31,852 nucleotides of DNA, from assembly GCA_002812745.2 (NCBI GenBank), contig NCSJ02000437.1:1-31852 (forward strand), given 5' to 3'. The notes under the pieces are model-generated. The model saw only the letters and a list, made by a program, of their open reading frames with translations, did not search any database and was not told the origin of the DNA. The DNA is from Scytalidium lignicola. Its lineage: Eukaryota > Ascomycota > Leotiomycetes. How positions within the stretch are numbered: position 1 is the first letter of the stretch; every line of letters begins with the position of its first letter. Shown piece by piece: positions 10,993-20,879 of this stretch. The translations under genes and the position numbers were made by a program.

Positions 10993-12471
10993 TCAATAAC
11001 CACTCTTCCCCTTAACAACACCAAAAGCCTTACCCTCCTTCCCAAACATCTCTTTCAAATCCTTCACAATTGCATCCGGTCTCTCCACAGCTGCGAAATG
11101 CCCCCCCTTATCATGCTCACTAACTAACACGACCTTTCCCGCCGCTTCAGCCCACAACCTCGGCATATCCGCGACCTCCTTAGGGAAATATGCCAAGCCC
11201 GTTGGCACGTCCAAATAACTCTGGATCCGGCCCCATGCCTCCCCACTGTGACTACCACTTTCCGACTCGTAGTAGATGAAACTCGCGGCTGCAGGCCCGG
11301 CGCGAGAGAAATAGTAAATGCTGATCCAGGTGAGTACCTCGTCATCTGTCCAGGGGTAGGAATCCGTCCAGGCGATAAGCTTCTCGTAGATCCAACCGAG
11401 CAGTCCGACGGGGGAGTCGGCGAGTGAGTACCCGATGGTTTGGGGCTTCGTGCCCATCTGGGCGAAGTAGGCTCTTCCTGAACCACTTGACCAGTCTTTT
11501 GCTCTTTCGAGGAGCGAGAGTTCCAGGGGTGTGTGGGTTGGGAGAATTCCGCTCAGGGCGTAGCGCGTAAGGGCGCTGATGAAAGTGAGGGGTGCTTTGA
11601 AGGGTTTAGGGAAGCTGGATAGGACCAGGTTTGTGTGGAGACCGCGGACGTGGGCGGGGTAGGCGTGGGCTATTGCTCGAAGGATGATGGCTCCCCAGTC
11701 GCCGCCTTGAACGACTGATATGAGTTAGCGTCTATATAAGAAACTCAAGATTGAGTATTTATATGCTTCATAGGGGCTGGGCGAGTGATTGTAATGGTTT
11801 ACAGAAAACAAAATCACTAGCATACCATACTGGTCATACCCGAGACCAATCATTACCTTATGGAGAGCTTCGGCATATTGGAAGAAACCAAACCCTTTCT
11901 ATGAGAAGTTAGATAGAAACGACACAGAGGTTAGAATGGGCCGATGAGCGCTCACCTTGGTAACACGAGATGAGAATCCAAAATTAGGCAGCGACGGTGC
12001 GACAACATGGAAAGCTGGGCCGCCATCACTCGATTTAAGCAGCGGCAGTATTTTTGTAACTTCATTGAAGCTCCCTGGCCCTAAAAGGACATCAGTAAAT
12101 GCAATCAATCTTCAGTTTGATATGGAAGAATTCCCAAACCCTTACGTACATCCATGAATAAATAACAACGGGATCGCCCCCTTTATCTCACTCTTTTCGT
12201 GAACAAAGTGAATATTCAGAGTTTCAAATCCCTCGACATCAACATCCATAGTAAATTGCGACAGTTCATTTAATTTGGCTTCCTGCTTGCGCCAGTCGAA
12301 GCCATTTCGCCAGTGATTTGCAAGGCGCTTGATATCACTTAAAGGGGCTCCGCATGATGAACCAGCATCTTCAAGTTCATCTGGGTAATCCGTGAGATCG
12401 AGTTTCTGATGGAGACGCGTTATCTTGCTATCAGGGACATTAATTTTGAATGGCTTTATGGTGGACGACAT
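10993..12471 (-). CDS. Epoxide hydrolase (alpha/beta hydrolase, microsomal-type)
   Basis: Four exons on the minus strand (12471-12150, 12080-11956, 11898-11826, 11714-10993) encode 413 residues. The N-terminal ~100 residues match the epoxide hydrolase N-terminal domain ([32 protein letters not shown]). The first splice restores the oxyanion-hole motif HGWPGSF (106-112) from a frame that otherwise stops. The nucleophile is Asp179 in VVQGGDWGA, restored across the third intron. Charge-relay residues are inferred as Glu353 (YFPKEV) and His379 ([11 protein letters not shown]); their 26-residue spacing is what mammalian and Aspergillus enzymes of this class show. The enzyme adds water to an epoxide to give a vicinal diol. 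No signal peptide is evident. It lies downstream of, and on the same strand as, a P450 gene, so it may act on that enzyme's product or detoxify epoxides; this is inference. Confidence 0.93.
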
Positions 12472-12663
12472 ATTGATTTACAAGGGAGATTCCCAAGATT
12501 GAATATTAACATTGACCACCTAGAAATAAAAATAAAAGGAGAAGAGGGAGGCGTGGGGAAATCTAGATATACTTTTAGCATTAATAGATGTGTGATTGGC
12601 GGATCGATCTTTAAACGCTTACTAATAATAGCCTCGGACAGATTGAATGCTATCAACGGCGGA

Positions 12664-12680
12664 CGGAGTCCATTCGTCCG
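12664..12680. promoter_or_regulatory. Candidate Zn2Cys6 (Gal4-type) site CGG-N11-CCG
   Basis: CGG at 12664-12666 and CCG at 12678-12680 are separated by exactly 11 bases, the geometry of a Gal4-type binuclear zinc cluster site. The surrounding CGGACG...CGTCCG forms inverted arms. It lies about 190 bases upstream of the epoxide hydrolase start. Function is inferred from spacing and position only, and such a pattern can arise by chance. Confidence 0.35.
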
Positions 12681-13620
12681 GGTGCAATGGGTATATCCGG
12701 TCTAAAACTCACGAACCTCATCCTTTTGCAAACCTTTTATTTATCGAAGATGAAAACTCAGTTTATAATTTTAAGTTTAGATTTAATTATTATATTACAT
12801 AACATAATATTAAGGTTATATCTCTTTAACAATCCTTGATTAAAAAGTGTTAAAAGAGAATTAAACATACACTGTATTAACGTAAAAATACTTATCAACT
12901 GAGGAAAAGATAAAAAAATATAATTAGATAAATAATTTGATTTTAAGACAGGAACATTAAGTTCATGCACTAATAAAACGTTATGTTTAATCTATTCTTA
13001 ATTAAATTGTTATTATATACTTAATTGTTATGATTGTTATCGTAGTATACTAGATCATTTGCCAACTGAAGATTATTGTTGTTAAGGAGTTTAAGGTTGT
13101 CAGCACAGCCCTTATATAATAGATAATATTTCCCCTTATTTTTGCTAACTCACCATCAATCTAGATGCACGAGTCTCAAATACAACTGGTTTAAGTTTAA
13201 AATCATTGGCTATTTTTAATTCTCTATAAAATGCTGAAACATCTTAGGCTGCTAATCTTATTACCTCAACTTCGTCATAATTATCAGCCCCCTAAAAGAA
13301 CACATCCGATCGGACCAGATACTTGTCATCTTCACCACAACTCGGAGTCTTCGAAATGGCAAATTAAGCTTGTGACCCAGCGAATCTATCTGAATACCAG
13401 CAAAAAAGAAATGGGATTCGCAGACTTTCATCGAATTAATAGAGTTCTCAGACCAATAAGTTGTAGTTTCTCATGGCAAATGTTGCAGCCTAACCTTCCA
13501 GTCGGAGTCATGTCATCGATTGGTTATAATTGCACATGCAAGCATCTTTACCTCGGACGTGTTGGTTTGTATAACTGTTGCCTATAAGCAATTTGGGTCA
13601 CTGCCTTGTCAAATTAANCC

Positions 13621-13652
13621 CCCATTACCCCGTTACCCCATTACCCCATTAT
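13621..13652. repeat. 8-bp tandem repeat (CCCATTAC)4
   Basis: Four units of CCCATTAC in tandem; the second has CCCGTTAC and the last ends in AT. The unit resembles but does not equal the fungal telomere repeat (CCCTAA), so I do not call it telomeric. Confidence 0.8.
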
Positions 13653-14208
13653 CAAAGTAAGTCTGATCAACCACCTATTTTAACACTCTTAAAGTATATG
13701 CAGTTCTTAAGTATACAGTACATTATGCAAGATCTCGGAATTCTGTGCCATCTTAGGTTATGGATGGTTGTGAAATGATATCTGCCGAAAGATATCCTAC
13801 TGGATGAAGGAAGGTATTTCTCCTACGATTGGATCTCGGGGTCTCATATGTGAACTAAGTGCCGAGGTAAAAATATATAAGTGATGCGTGTGGTGGAACT
13901 TATATGCATGAGCTGTGACAGGGTGATTATCACAACTACTTGGCACACAGCATGGCATGAATCCATGTGTTTCTCGTCACATCACCGAACTAACCGGTCG
14001 AGGTACTCAGAACTTTTTAGTTGTGAGATTTATAATGGAATTGATGATCGCTTATAAACACAGTTGTAATTGTAATTGACGCTCATAATAAGATATACTA
14101 TACTTTTGCTAACGTAAAACCAAAAGGTATATAACAACTGACTAAAAGGGAAAGAAGCCATGCCATCAAGAAGTAGCTAAATATTTATCCAATTACAAAT
14201 AGTTATTT

Positions 14209-15974
14209 TCAAGCAGCAGAGTACAGCCTAACACGGACGCCATGATGATGCTTCATTGTAAGATTGGCATCGATAACTGCTGGACTCAACTGCAGATCTG
14301 CAGTTTCCACTCTCTCATACATCTGTAATAGCTTCGCAATCACGAAGCCAGCTTCAGTTAATGCGTATTGTTCTGTTTGACCATCATTAGCCAACGTTTT
14401 CTCAAATGCAGCGACTTAAAAAGCCGGGGAAAGAAGACACCACTTACGGCCAAGACATATCCTAGGTCCACCATTAAAGGGCAGGAACTGCCAGTTTTGG
14501 AACGATTTCCCTTCTTCCCATCTCTCAGGACGGAATTCAGACGCATCTTCGCCCCATAGTTCCTTGCGTCTGTGCATGACCCAGACAGAGTAGCACACGT
14601 CTCTTCCTTTCTGGATAAAAATAGGGGAGAGGCCGTCTGGGCCACCGCCTCTAGGAATGGTTGTATCTTTCAAGGCAGTGCGGAAGTTGATAGGAACCGG
14701 AGGGAAGAGTCTCAGTGCTAGACGATAAGAGTTAGAGGATTACAATATAGAGAGAATAGGGGAACACAAGATCTTACCTTCATCCATCACGTGTCTCAGA
14801 TACGCGATATCTTTCAAGCTGGTGAAGCTAATCTGTCCCTTTGGGCTCTCAACCGTCCCGAAGGCATCTAATATTTCGCCTCTTAACTTCTCCCAGACCC
14901 TCGGATGCCTAGATAGCAAGTAGAATACGGAGCTGAGTAAAGCAGAGGTGGTATCCCTGCCTGCAAGAAGTATATTCAGAGCCTGGTCTCGCAAAGCTTT
15001 TGGATCACGTATCTCCTGCGCCACGGCATCAAGGAAGATGTATCTCTTGTTTTTCTCGTTGTATACTTTCTTACTTGTAGACTCCAATGCTTTAGAGACG
15101 TAGTAGTCGACAAGTTTGTGGACAACCTTGTTGGACTTCTTAAATTCGGGTGGATTGATGAGCCAGTAGAGTTTCTGAGCGCGGGAACGTGTTGCTAAGT
15201 ATTCTTGAGATGAGTTGAAGGCTTCCTCGAAGCCGAGAACATTCTCGGTGGACTTGACGGGGACCCCGGAATTTGTTGTATTGGATGAGACAAGGGAGTT
15301 CACGGTTTCACCAAAGAGAAATTCGGTTGCGCTGTCGAGTGTCAAACGGAAGAAGAGTTCTTGGATATCAAAAGGTGTTCCGGATGGTGGGAAGCACGAG
15401 ATTAAGTGGTCGACATGGATTTCAAGTGCATGGACATCAGATACCTAATTGGAAATCAAGAGTTAGTATAAATTATTTTCTTGTTTTTATTATTGTTTAT
15501 CACTCTGGAATGAATTACCTGTTCTCGACTAAACTGTGGACGCAACAATGCTCTGGAATGACTCCATCCGGCCCCGTCAAGAGTAAATATACCGTCTCCA
15601 AGCAACGGATAGAAATGTTCGTAGCGATGACCCAATCCAAAATCACTAAATTGGGTCGCAAGAACGGCCTTGATATTCTCCGGTTCACAAGTCATCAGCA
15701 TCCTCGCACCTGGAGCAGGACGGACGAAAGTACGAGTGTATTTGTCATGTTCATTTGCAACCAATTCCATTGTCGTACAGTCTTTAACAGATTGTGCCAA
15801 CTGGAGCAAGCCGGGGATTCCAAGGAAGCCGGTTGGACACACGGGTGGCGGTTTGCAGGAGAGGGCGGCGGCTGCTTGGCGGACCTTGTACGAGCTCCAT
15901 ACTGCGTTGGCGATGCAGTACAGGAAATAGAACGCAACGGCTCCAATCCCGAAGAGCTGGATTCCAGACAGCAT
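14209..15974 (-). CDS. Cytochrome P450, CYP52-like monooxygenase
   Basis: Four minus-strand exons (15974-15519, 15444-14778, 14717-14448, 14372-14209) encode 518 residues. The start at 15974 is preferred because the frame extends upstream only through a non-ATG codon. Residues about 1-25 form an N-terminal membrane anchor, giving an ER location with the catalytic domain facing the cytosol. Key motifs are [20 protein letters not shown] and [17 protein letters not shown]-helix AGRDTT (313-318); K-helix E374-A-L-R377, formed across the second intron; and haem loop [10 protein letters not shown] with Cys462. The third junction (GTAAGT...GCTAAT...CAG) rebuilds [13 protein letters not shown]. The motif set resembles the CYP52 clan, which hydroxylates n-alkanes and fatty acids. 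The exact family and substrate are not determinable here. An epoxide hydrolase gene follows on the same strand, suggesting linked chemistry. Confidence 0.93.
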
Positions 15975-16658
15975 TTTTGAGTTCTCCTTGCGTTGTAACA
16001 AATGTGTGACTGGGTACGAGCTTGAGAGAGGAAGATCTAATGCAGTGCGAGTCTGCGGTTTTTAGAGATGAATCTGTGGGGGCAAATCCGCTATTTAGGA
16101 GGCCAGGAAAGGCCATCATCACATGTGATACTGTAGTGCAATATCGGTGGTCGGGCATAAATATATTAGTTCTCTTACTCTCTTGTTGATCAAACCGCAC
16201 GCTCTCAAATAGACTCCGGGCAAATGTGAATGCAACGGCAGTTAGAGTTCCCCCGCACCTCCGTCCTCCACCATTTTGCTTCTGCTTTTATTTCTTGCCC
16301 TTACAGGGGACTCTGGGGTTGAAGTGGTGGGGTACTTTACAACCGCGACATGATCTCTTCCTGTTCGAAGTGCTACCTTTCATTTCCATCCAATTCAATT
16401 GACGCCGTCTTCTGATTAGGTATATCTTGCACTGTGAAATTGCCTCCAAGATCTTCATTGAGCTTCACGGTGACTTTCGCATCAGCCATATGGTGAGACA
16501 CTGCAACTGCACCGAGTCAATCAACCTCGGGGCATATCTGATCGGGACCCCGTTCAACCGTTCAACGAGGGGGTGTTGCACTTCAGCGAGTCTAAACTGT
16601 GGGGCCGGCTGACCTCGGCAAGGGTGTGAAAAATCAAGTTGAGCAGGGGTCCGAATTA
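15975..16658. other. P450 upstream region and unassigned DNA
   Basis: The part next to the P450 start must contain its promoter; read on the minus strand there is an AATATATTTATG AT-rich box around 16156-16168, a possible TATA element. The remainder up to the MITE-like element shows no supportable gene. Around 16550-16660 there are short imperfect inverted words (GGGACCCC...GGGGTCC) that may be remains of a larger repeat around the element. Confidence 0.5.
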
Positions 16659-17095
16659 GGGTGCGGCTATATCGACAACCAACTGCCGATAAACAGCCCA
16701 TAATAGCCCAAAATCTCAGGCAGCACAGCCTATACTTGGTGCAAGTGCAATTGTATTTCGCATACTCTCAGGCTTAATTAAGGCTGAGAATTTAGTTAAC
16801 TATAAAGCACAGTAGGTTTGATTTGTTTCTAAGCATAATAACAAGTAATTACCATAGTTAATAGCTAACCAGAAGTTAATCAGAGGCTAATTAAAGCTAA
16901 ATAAAAAAGGTTGTTAAAAGTTTAAGTTATTGAGGAATAAATTGGCTCAGCACTTTATAGTGAGTGCGATACTTTAAAGGCGCTGTAATTATAGGGCATT
17001 ATAGGGTATCAACAGCCTCAAGAATGCCGTAATTCGAGGTGCTGCGCCTGAAGCAAGGGCCGTTATCGACGGCGGTTGTCGATTTAGCCGCACCC
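16659..17095. mobile_element. MITE-like element with ~22-bp terminal inverted repeats and TA duplication
   Basis: The left end reads GGGTGCGGCTATATCGACAA and the complement of the right end reads GGGTGCGGCTAAATCGACAA. The first 22 bases match at 21 positions, and a weaker match (CCGATAA...GCCC against TCGATAA...GCCC) extends about 18 bases further in. Each end is directly flanked by TA (16657-16658 and 17096-17097), the target-site duplication of Tc1/mariner/pogo elements. The 437-bp interior is AT-rich and holds no open frame of note, so this is a non-autonomous element. Some similarity seems to continue just outside both TAs, so the true boundary may be further out. Confidence 0.75.
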
Positions 17096-17167
17096 TATAA
17101 TTGATCCGAGCATATGCTCGATAAGTTACTCGTTAATATGAGCACACTTTTAAGGGCGACAGCTTAA

Positions 17168-17254
17168 AATTACAGTGTACTCAATCACCAAAGTTGCCTG
17201 TAATTACGGTGCACTCCATCACTAAAATAGCCTGTAATTACGGTGTACTCCCCC
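17168..17254. repeat. 34-bp tandem repeat, about 2.6 copies
   Basis: Units start at 17168, 17202 and 17236. The shared core is AATTAC(A/G)GTG(T/C)ACTC followed by CATCAC-like and GCCTGT segments; the third copy breaks off after the core. It lies about 70 bases beyond the right end of the MITE-like element and about 290 bases before the next gene's start. Confidence 0.8.
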
Positions 17255-17541
17255 TTCGACGTCGTGCCGAACTGGTGGCTTAGACCCCCCGATGAACTGT
17301 AACCCCGCATCTGATTGCACGGGATTGCTACTACGGTACGTACTTGTACAAAGAAACTACTTCTGTACTTTCGTACAAAAGAACAAAGAGCAACGCGCGT
17401 GATAGAATCCTGTGTCACCACCTACCAACCTGAAAGAGCTATCCCATCATGTCAACATCCTCGCATCATTTCCTCAGACTTTATCTTGGTTTGGTCTTTG
17501 CTTTGAAGACACCCTAGATTGAGTTCCACGTTCTTGCCTCA

Positions 17542-19012
17542 ATGTCTAGCACCCAAGAACAAATCGATCCTTGTCGAAAGAGAGAGCGTATTGAAACAGA
17601 ATCATTTGATTGTTCGTCCGAATCACAGCCTTCGAAACGGCACAAGTCACACATAAAACTTCATTCTGCGGAATTCTACGACTCTCTCCCGAAGGTATGG
17701 CTCACGCGTCGAGCGTTAAAAGAGCTCGATCGACGAATAAGTCAAGCCAGCAATCCTCAACAGCCTACTTCTGTACCTCAACTCATACCTGGAGAAGATA
17801 CTTGGAAACAGATAAGGCGATTTGCTGGACACGGCGGTCCGGAACTTTGTGATCTTCGAAGGGTAAGATCAAATTATCAAGTATCTAATTCAGCTCTAAT
17901 TACTCCTTTTTAGTGTCCAGCACCGCCAAACGTTACACAGGCTATGAGCTTCAGCTGTTCTACTCAGGATAACAAGCGGACCCAATCTACGGCGCCAATG
18001 ACTACACCCCCGAAGACAGGCAGATCTTCCGCTTACGATGACAATTTCGAACAACATCTTATCGACTATCATATTTACCCTGAAGGATATGACTATCCTA
18101 ATAGCCGCAAAACGCCAGAACCCACTGTTTTAAGAGAGTTACATGAAATTCTAGCGCAACCGAGACCCTCTCTTTCACCATCCTGCTTTACTACATTGGA
18201 CTTTCAAGACTTTAAGCAGAAAAATGCTCGAGCAATCTCTGAAAGGAAGGTAATGAGTACTGTGCTTCCTAAAATATATGGCAATACAGACATCCCAAAC
18301 GAAGGAGATCTAGTTTTTACACGACTAGACCCAATAGCCAATAATACAACTGTTGATGTTAAACCAGACTTCTACGATGGTGCTCATTTTGAAGACGTGG
18401 ACCAAAAGGTCCGAGAAGACTTGGGACATTTTATTATCCCTACAGGGCATGCAACAGCTCCAGTAGTGCCCAACNTTTTTCCTCGAGACCAAAGCCCCCA
18501 GTGGAGGTGCAGACGTAGCGAAGCGACAAGCTTGTTACGATGGTGCTTTTGGTGCTCGTGCTATGCATAACCTGCAGTCTTATGGTAAAGGGGGGCCAGT
18601 TTATGACGGTAATGCCTACACGATCACTTCCACTTATCACGCCGGAACTGGCACACTCCAGATGTATACGACTCATCTCACTCAAGGGAAAGACGCAGAC
18701 TCTTCTGAATACCATATGACTCAGGTCAAAGCCTGGGCGTTGACTAGCGATCCCGATACCTTTCGACAAGGTGCAATGGCATTTCGGAATGCTAGAGACT
18801 GGGCCCGGGGACATCGAGATAAATTCATCGCAGCGGCAAATGAGAAGTCGAGATCTATAAGCGCGAAGCCCCTCGATTACAATGATGTCTTGAATGCTGC
18901 ATACGTACAGGACAATATATATCTTGAGGAAGAAGATTCCAAGGATAAGTCTCGAGATTTGCGAACATTGAGTACATCGCGAGTATCACGGGAATCCGCA
19001 AGCACTGGTTAG
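17542..19012 (+). CDS. Conserved fungal protein with PD-(D/E)XK-like motif
   Basis: Two exons (17542-17862, 17914-19012) encode about 472 residues once the N at 18475 is skipped. With the N counted as a base, the frame shifts in the middle of the conserved block; without it the sequence reads PNFFLETKAPSGGADVAKRQ and continues to a stop at 19012. The 51-bp intron (GTAAGA...CTAAT...TTTTAG) is phase 0. The N-terminal ~60 residues are basic and Ser-rich (RKRERIE, PSKRHKS), possibly a nuclear signal. The conserved domain holds KPDFYDG (Asp259), FFLETK (Glu298, Lys300), AKRQACYDGAFGARAMHNLQSYG and a late EYHMTQVKAWAL segment. PD...ExK followed by an R/Q-containing helix is the PD-(D/E)XK nuclease-like pattern. 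From memory this is a family annotated by a DUF number (possibly DUF7924), which should be verified. No function is established. Confidence 0.82.
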
Positions 19013-20293
19013 GATAGTGTCCATCCTTGACTTGAGACACTGTCAGCAAAAGGCTGTACGTGAAGCACTTCATCACCCCTGAAACTAAGTATACAATAAC
19101 TTCTTTCCTTCGCGATTCAACTCCAATCCGAGAACAAACTTTTACTGAAGTTATTATACGTCACACTTTTCCGTGATAGTGGAATGTGGCTAATCGAAGT
19201 TAACAAAACTCTTCTTAAACTTTGTAAATATTCCATTCCTGATCATCCAAAAGAATTAACGTTTTTAACACTTTCCTCAAACCCCTTAGACCGTACGGCA
19301 TATTAAAACGGAAATGATACTATCGATGGAGGCGTATGTCGATCGTTGAAGTTAGTATGCATCCGCGGGATTGGTAGATCTGAGAGGATGGCGATTGACC
19401 TGCATTTAGAACTTGAGATGATACCTGGGCCATTTCAAAGTGCTTAGATTTGGCAAAAGAGATATTTCAGATGACCAGCTGCATAGAGTGTTATATTTAT
19501 GAAACAAAGATCTAGTATGTAATTAAAGTGGCCCTTTAATAGATAAATATTATTACCGTAGGTTTTCTTTTTAGAAACATCATCACTTGCTTTGGCCAGT
19601 TGTTTCTTCGAGCTAGTACTGTAAAATGCCAAAACACATGCGATCTAGCTCAGTCTAGGATATCTCATTTGGAAACCGTGACTGGTCCAATTTTTTTAAT
19701 ATTCATATACTCTAGTTAGTGCAAGGTGAAAGTAAAGTGAAAACCGCTAGCATGGGTAAATGTTATCAAAACGCCCTGCCTTGGTCTAATGCTCCTTTTA
19801 ATGCCTCTCCTGGATTTGCACAAACATACACAACTCATGTGTCTCTCTCTAGGGAGGGGAGAAGGGTGTGGTAGAGAAAGTTCCGAGGCAAAATGGGCTG
19901 CTTGAAGATTGTGACGGCGGCCTTCACGGTACGCATCTACAGTACCACAGTGTTATTAAACCAACAAGCGCTAGGATGTGAGACAAGGAATACCAACATG
20001 CTAGGTTAACAAGTCGCGCTCAATCCATTGGCTACTGCAGAACCATTGGCTCGAAGTTTGGTCTTAAGGTTGATAGACAACAAGCTAACTCATCTTATTC
20101 AGTTATCAGTACCGAAGATTCTCATGGAGCTACTGTACGTTACGTACAGTACTTTTGAAACAGTACCACTCGGCAAACAACCTTGTATATGGTATAGCTG
20201 TCAGCCACCAATACTACCATAGAATTAATATTATGCTGGTACAGTACTGTGGGTTTTGTTGATTTCTGTGTCGCGTCAGCTAATCCATTGATT
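19013..20293. other. Intergenic region before the transposase relic
   Basis: No supportable gene is present. It contains a 21-base palindrome at 20131-20151 and further TACAGTAC-like words at 19938, 20166 and 20236, immediately before the transposase frame; some may be remnants of the element's terminus. Confidence 0.5.
20131..20151. repeat. 21-base perfect palindrome
   Basis: TACTGTACGT and ACGTACAGTA are perfect 10-base inverted arms around a single T. The site lies about 140 bases upstream of the transposase relic and shares its arms with the TACAGTAC words common in this window. Confidence 0.75.
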
Positions 20294-20879
20294 ATGGCTC
20301 TTCAAGAGCGATCAGTTAATGCTCAACGGCCACAACACCCCAAAAAAGGCCCTAAAATCAAACCACTGGAGAAGCGCACCTATACACCTAGATTTAAGCC
20401 GGTTACTTCAGCACGTCGATCATATACCAGAGAACGAAAGATTGAGGTTCTAAAATTCCTTCTTTATCATAAGGTTGTTGTTACACCTTCTGCAACATAC
20501 CAAAGGGTTAAAGCTCGATCTGGCATGCCATTAGAACCAGAACTAGTGAATTCATTCAATTCAATTACCAGATATCGATCAGTAACTATTCAAGAAGCTT
20601 CTGAATTTTGGAAGATTGCATATGGTACAATCAAAAGGTGGTGGTTAGAAAAAGACACAATTCTAGCTGGTAAGAACGTCTAATTACTCACCTCATCATT
20701 GGCCAGAGCTAGAAAAGGAGTTATTTGAGCAAATTCTGACGCGTCGGAAGGCTAGCCAAATAGTAACAGTTGGATGGATACGTCGTACAGCTAGAAATAT
20801 ATTCAAAAGCCAAAATCCTAAGTGTACAATACTGTTCACATTCCCACAAGGAATCGGTTCCTTTACGGGCAATGAATAA
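20294..20879 (+). pseudogene. Truncated, frameshifted pogo/CENP-B-type transposase
   Basis: The first piece (ATG at 20294 to a stop at 20683) encodes about 129 residues with MALQERSVNAQRPQ, RRSYTRERKIEVLKFLLYHK and a helix-turn-helix-like FWKIAYGTIKRWWLEK. A frameshift near 20670-20690 moves the reading to a second piece ending at 20879. That piece has HHWPELEKELFEQIL, RRKASQIVTVGWIRR and FTFPQGIGSFTGNE, the usual CENP-B-type DNA-binding module before the DDE domain. Nothing resembling the DDE catalytic domain follows, so the copy is 3'-truncated and inactive. I found no matching terminal inverted repeat downstream. The piece is not heavily mutated to stops, suggesting moderate age or limited RIP. 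The family assignment rests on remembered motifs of fungal pogo-like elements. Confidence 0.72.

Larger units (their letters stand above)
12472..14208. other. AT-rich gene-poor spacer between epoxide hydrolase and P450
   Basis: No supportable gene. The part from about 12740 to 13230 is strikingly AT-rich with long TAAT-type runs, unlike the flanking exons. An open frame at 13231-13587 has no family character and I leave it uncalled. A short 8-bp tandem repeat lies at 13621-13652, and an N at 13618 sits next to its C run. Bases nearest 12472 hold the epoxide hydrolase promoter, including a CGG-N11-CCG site. Confidence 0.6.

Noticed and set aside
13231..13587. 118-codon plus-strand open frame in the AT-rich spacer
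   Set aside because: The translated sequence shows no family features, no good splice context and lies in repeat-like DNA.
13621..13652. Interstitial telomere repeat
   Set aside because: The unit CCCATTAC is not CCCTAA, and only four units are present.
10993..15974. Secondary-metabolite biosynthetic cluster
   Set aside because: Only a P450 and an epoxide hydrolase are present; there is no polyketide, peptide or terpene backbone gene, regulator or exporter nearby.
19444..19632. Small minus-strand frame at 19.5 kb
   Set aside because: 62 codons in AT-rich DNA with no features or splice extension.
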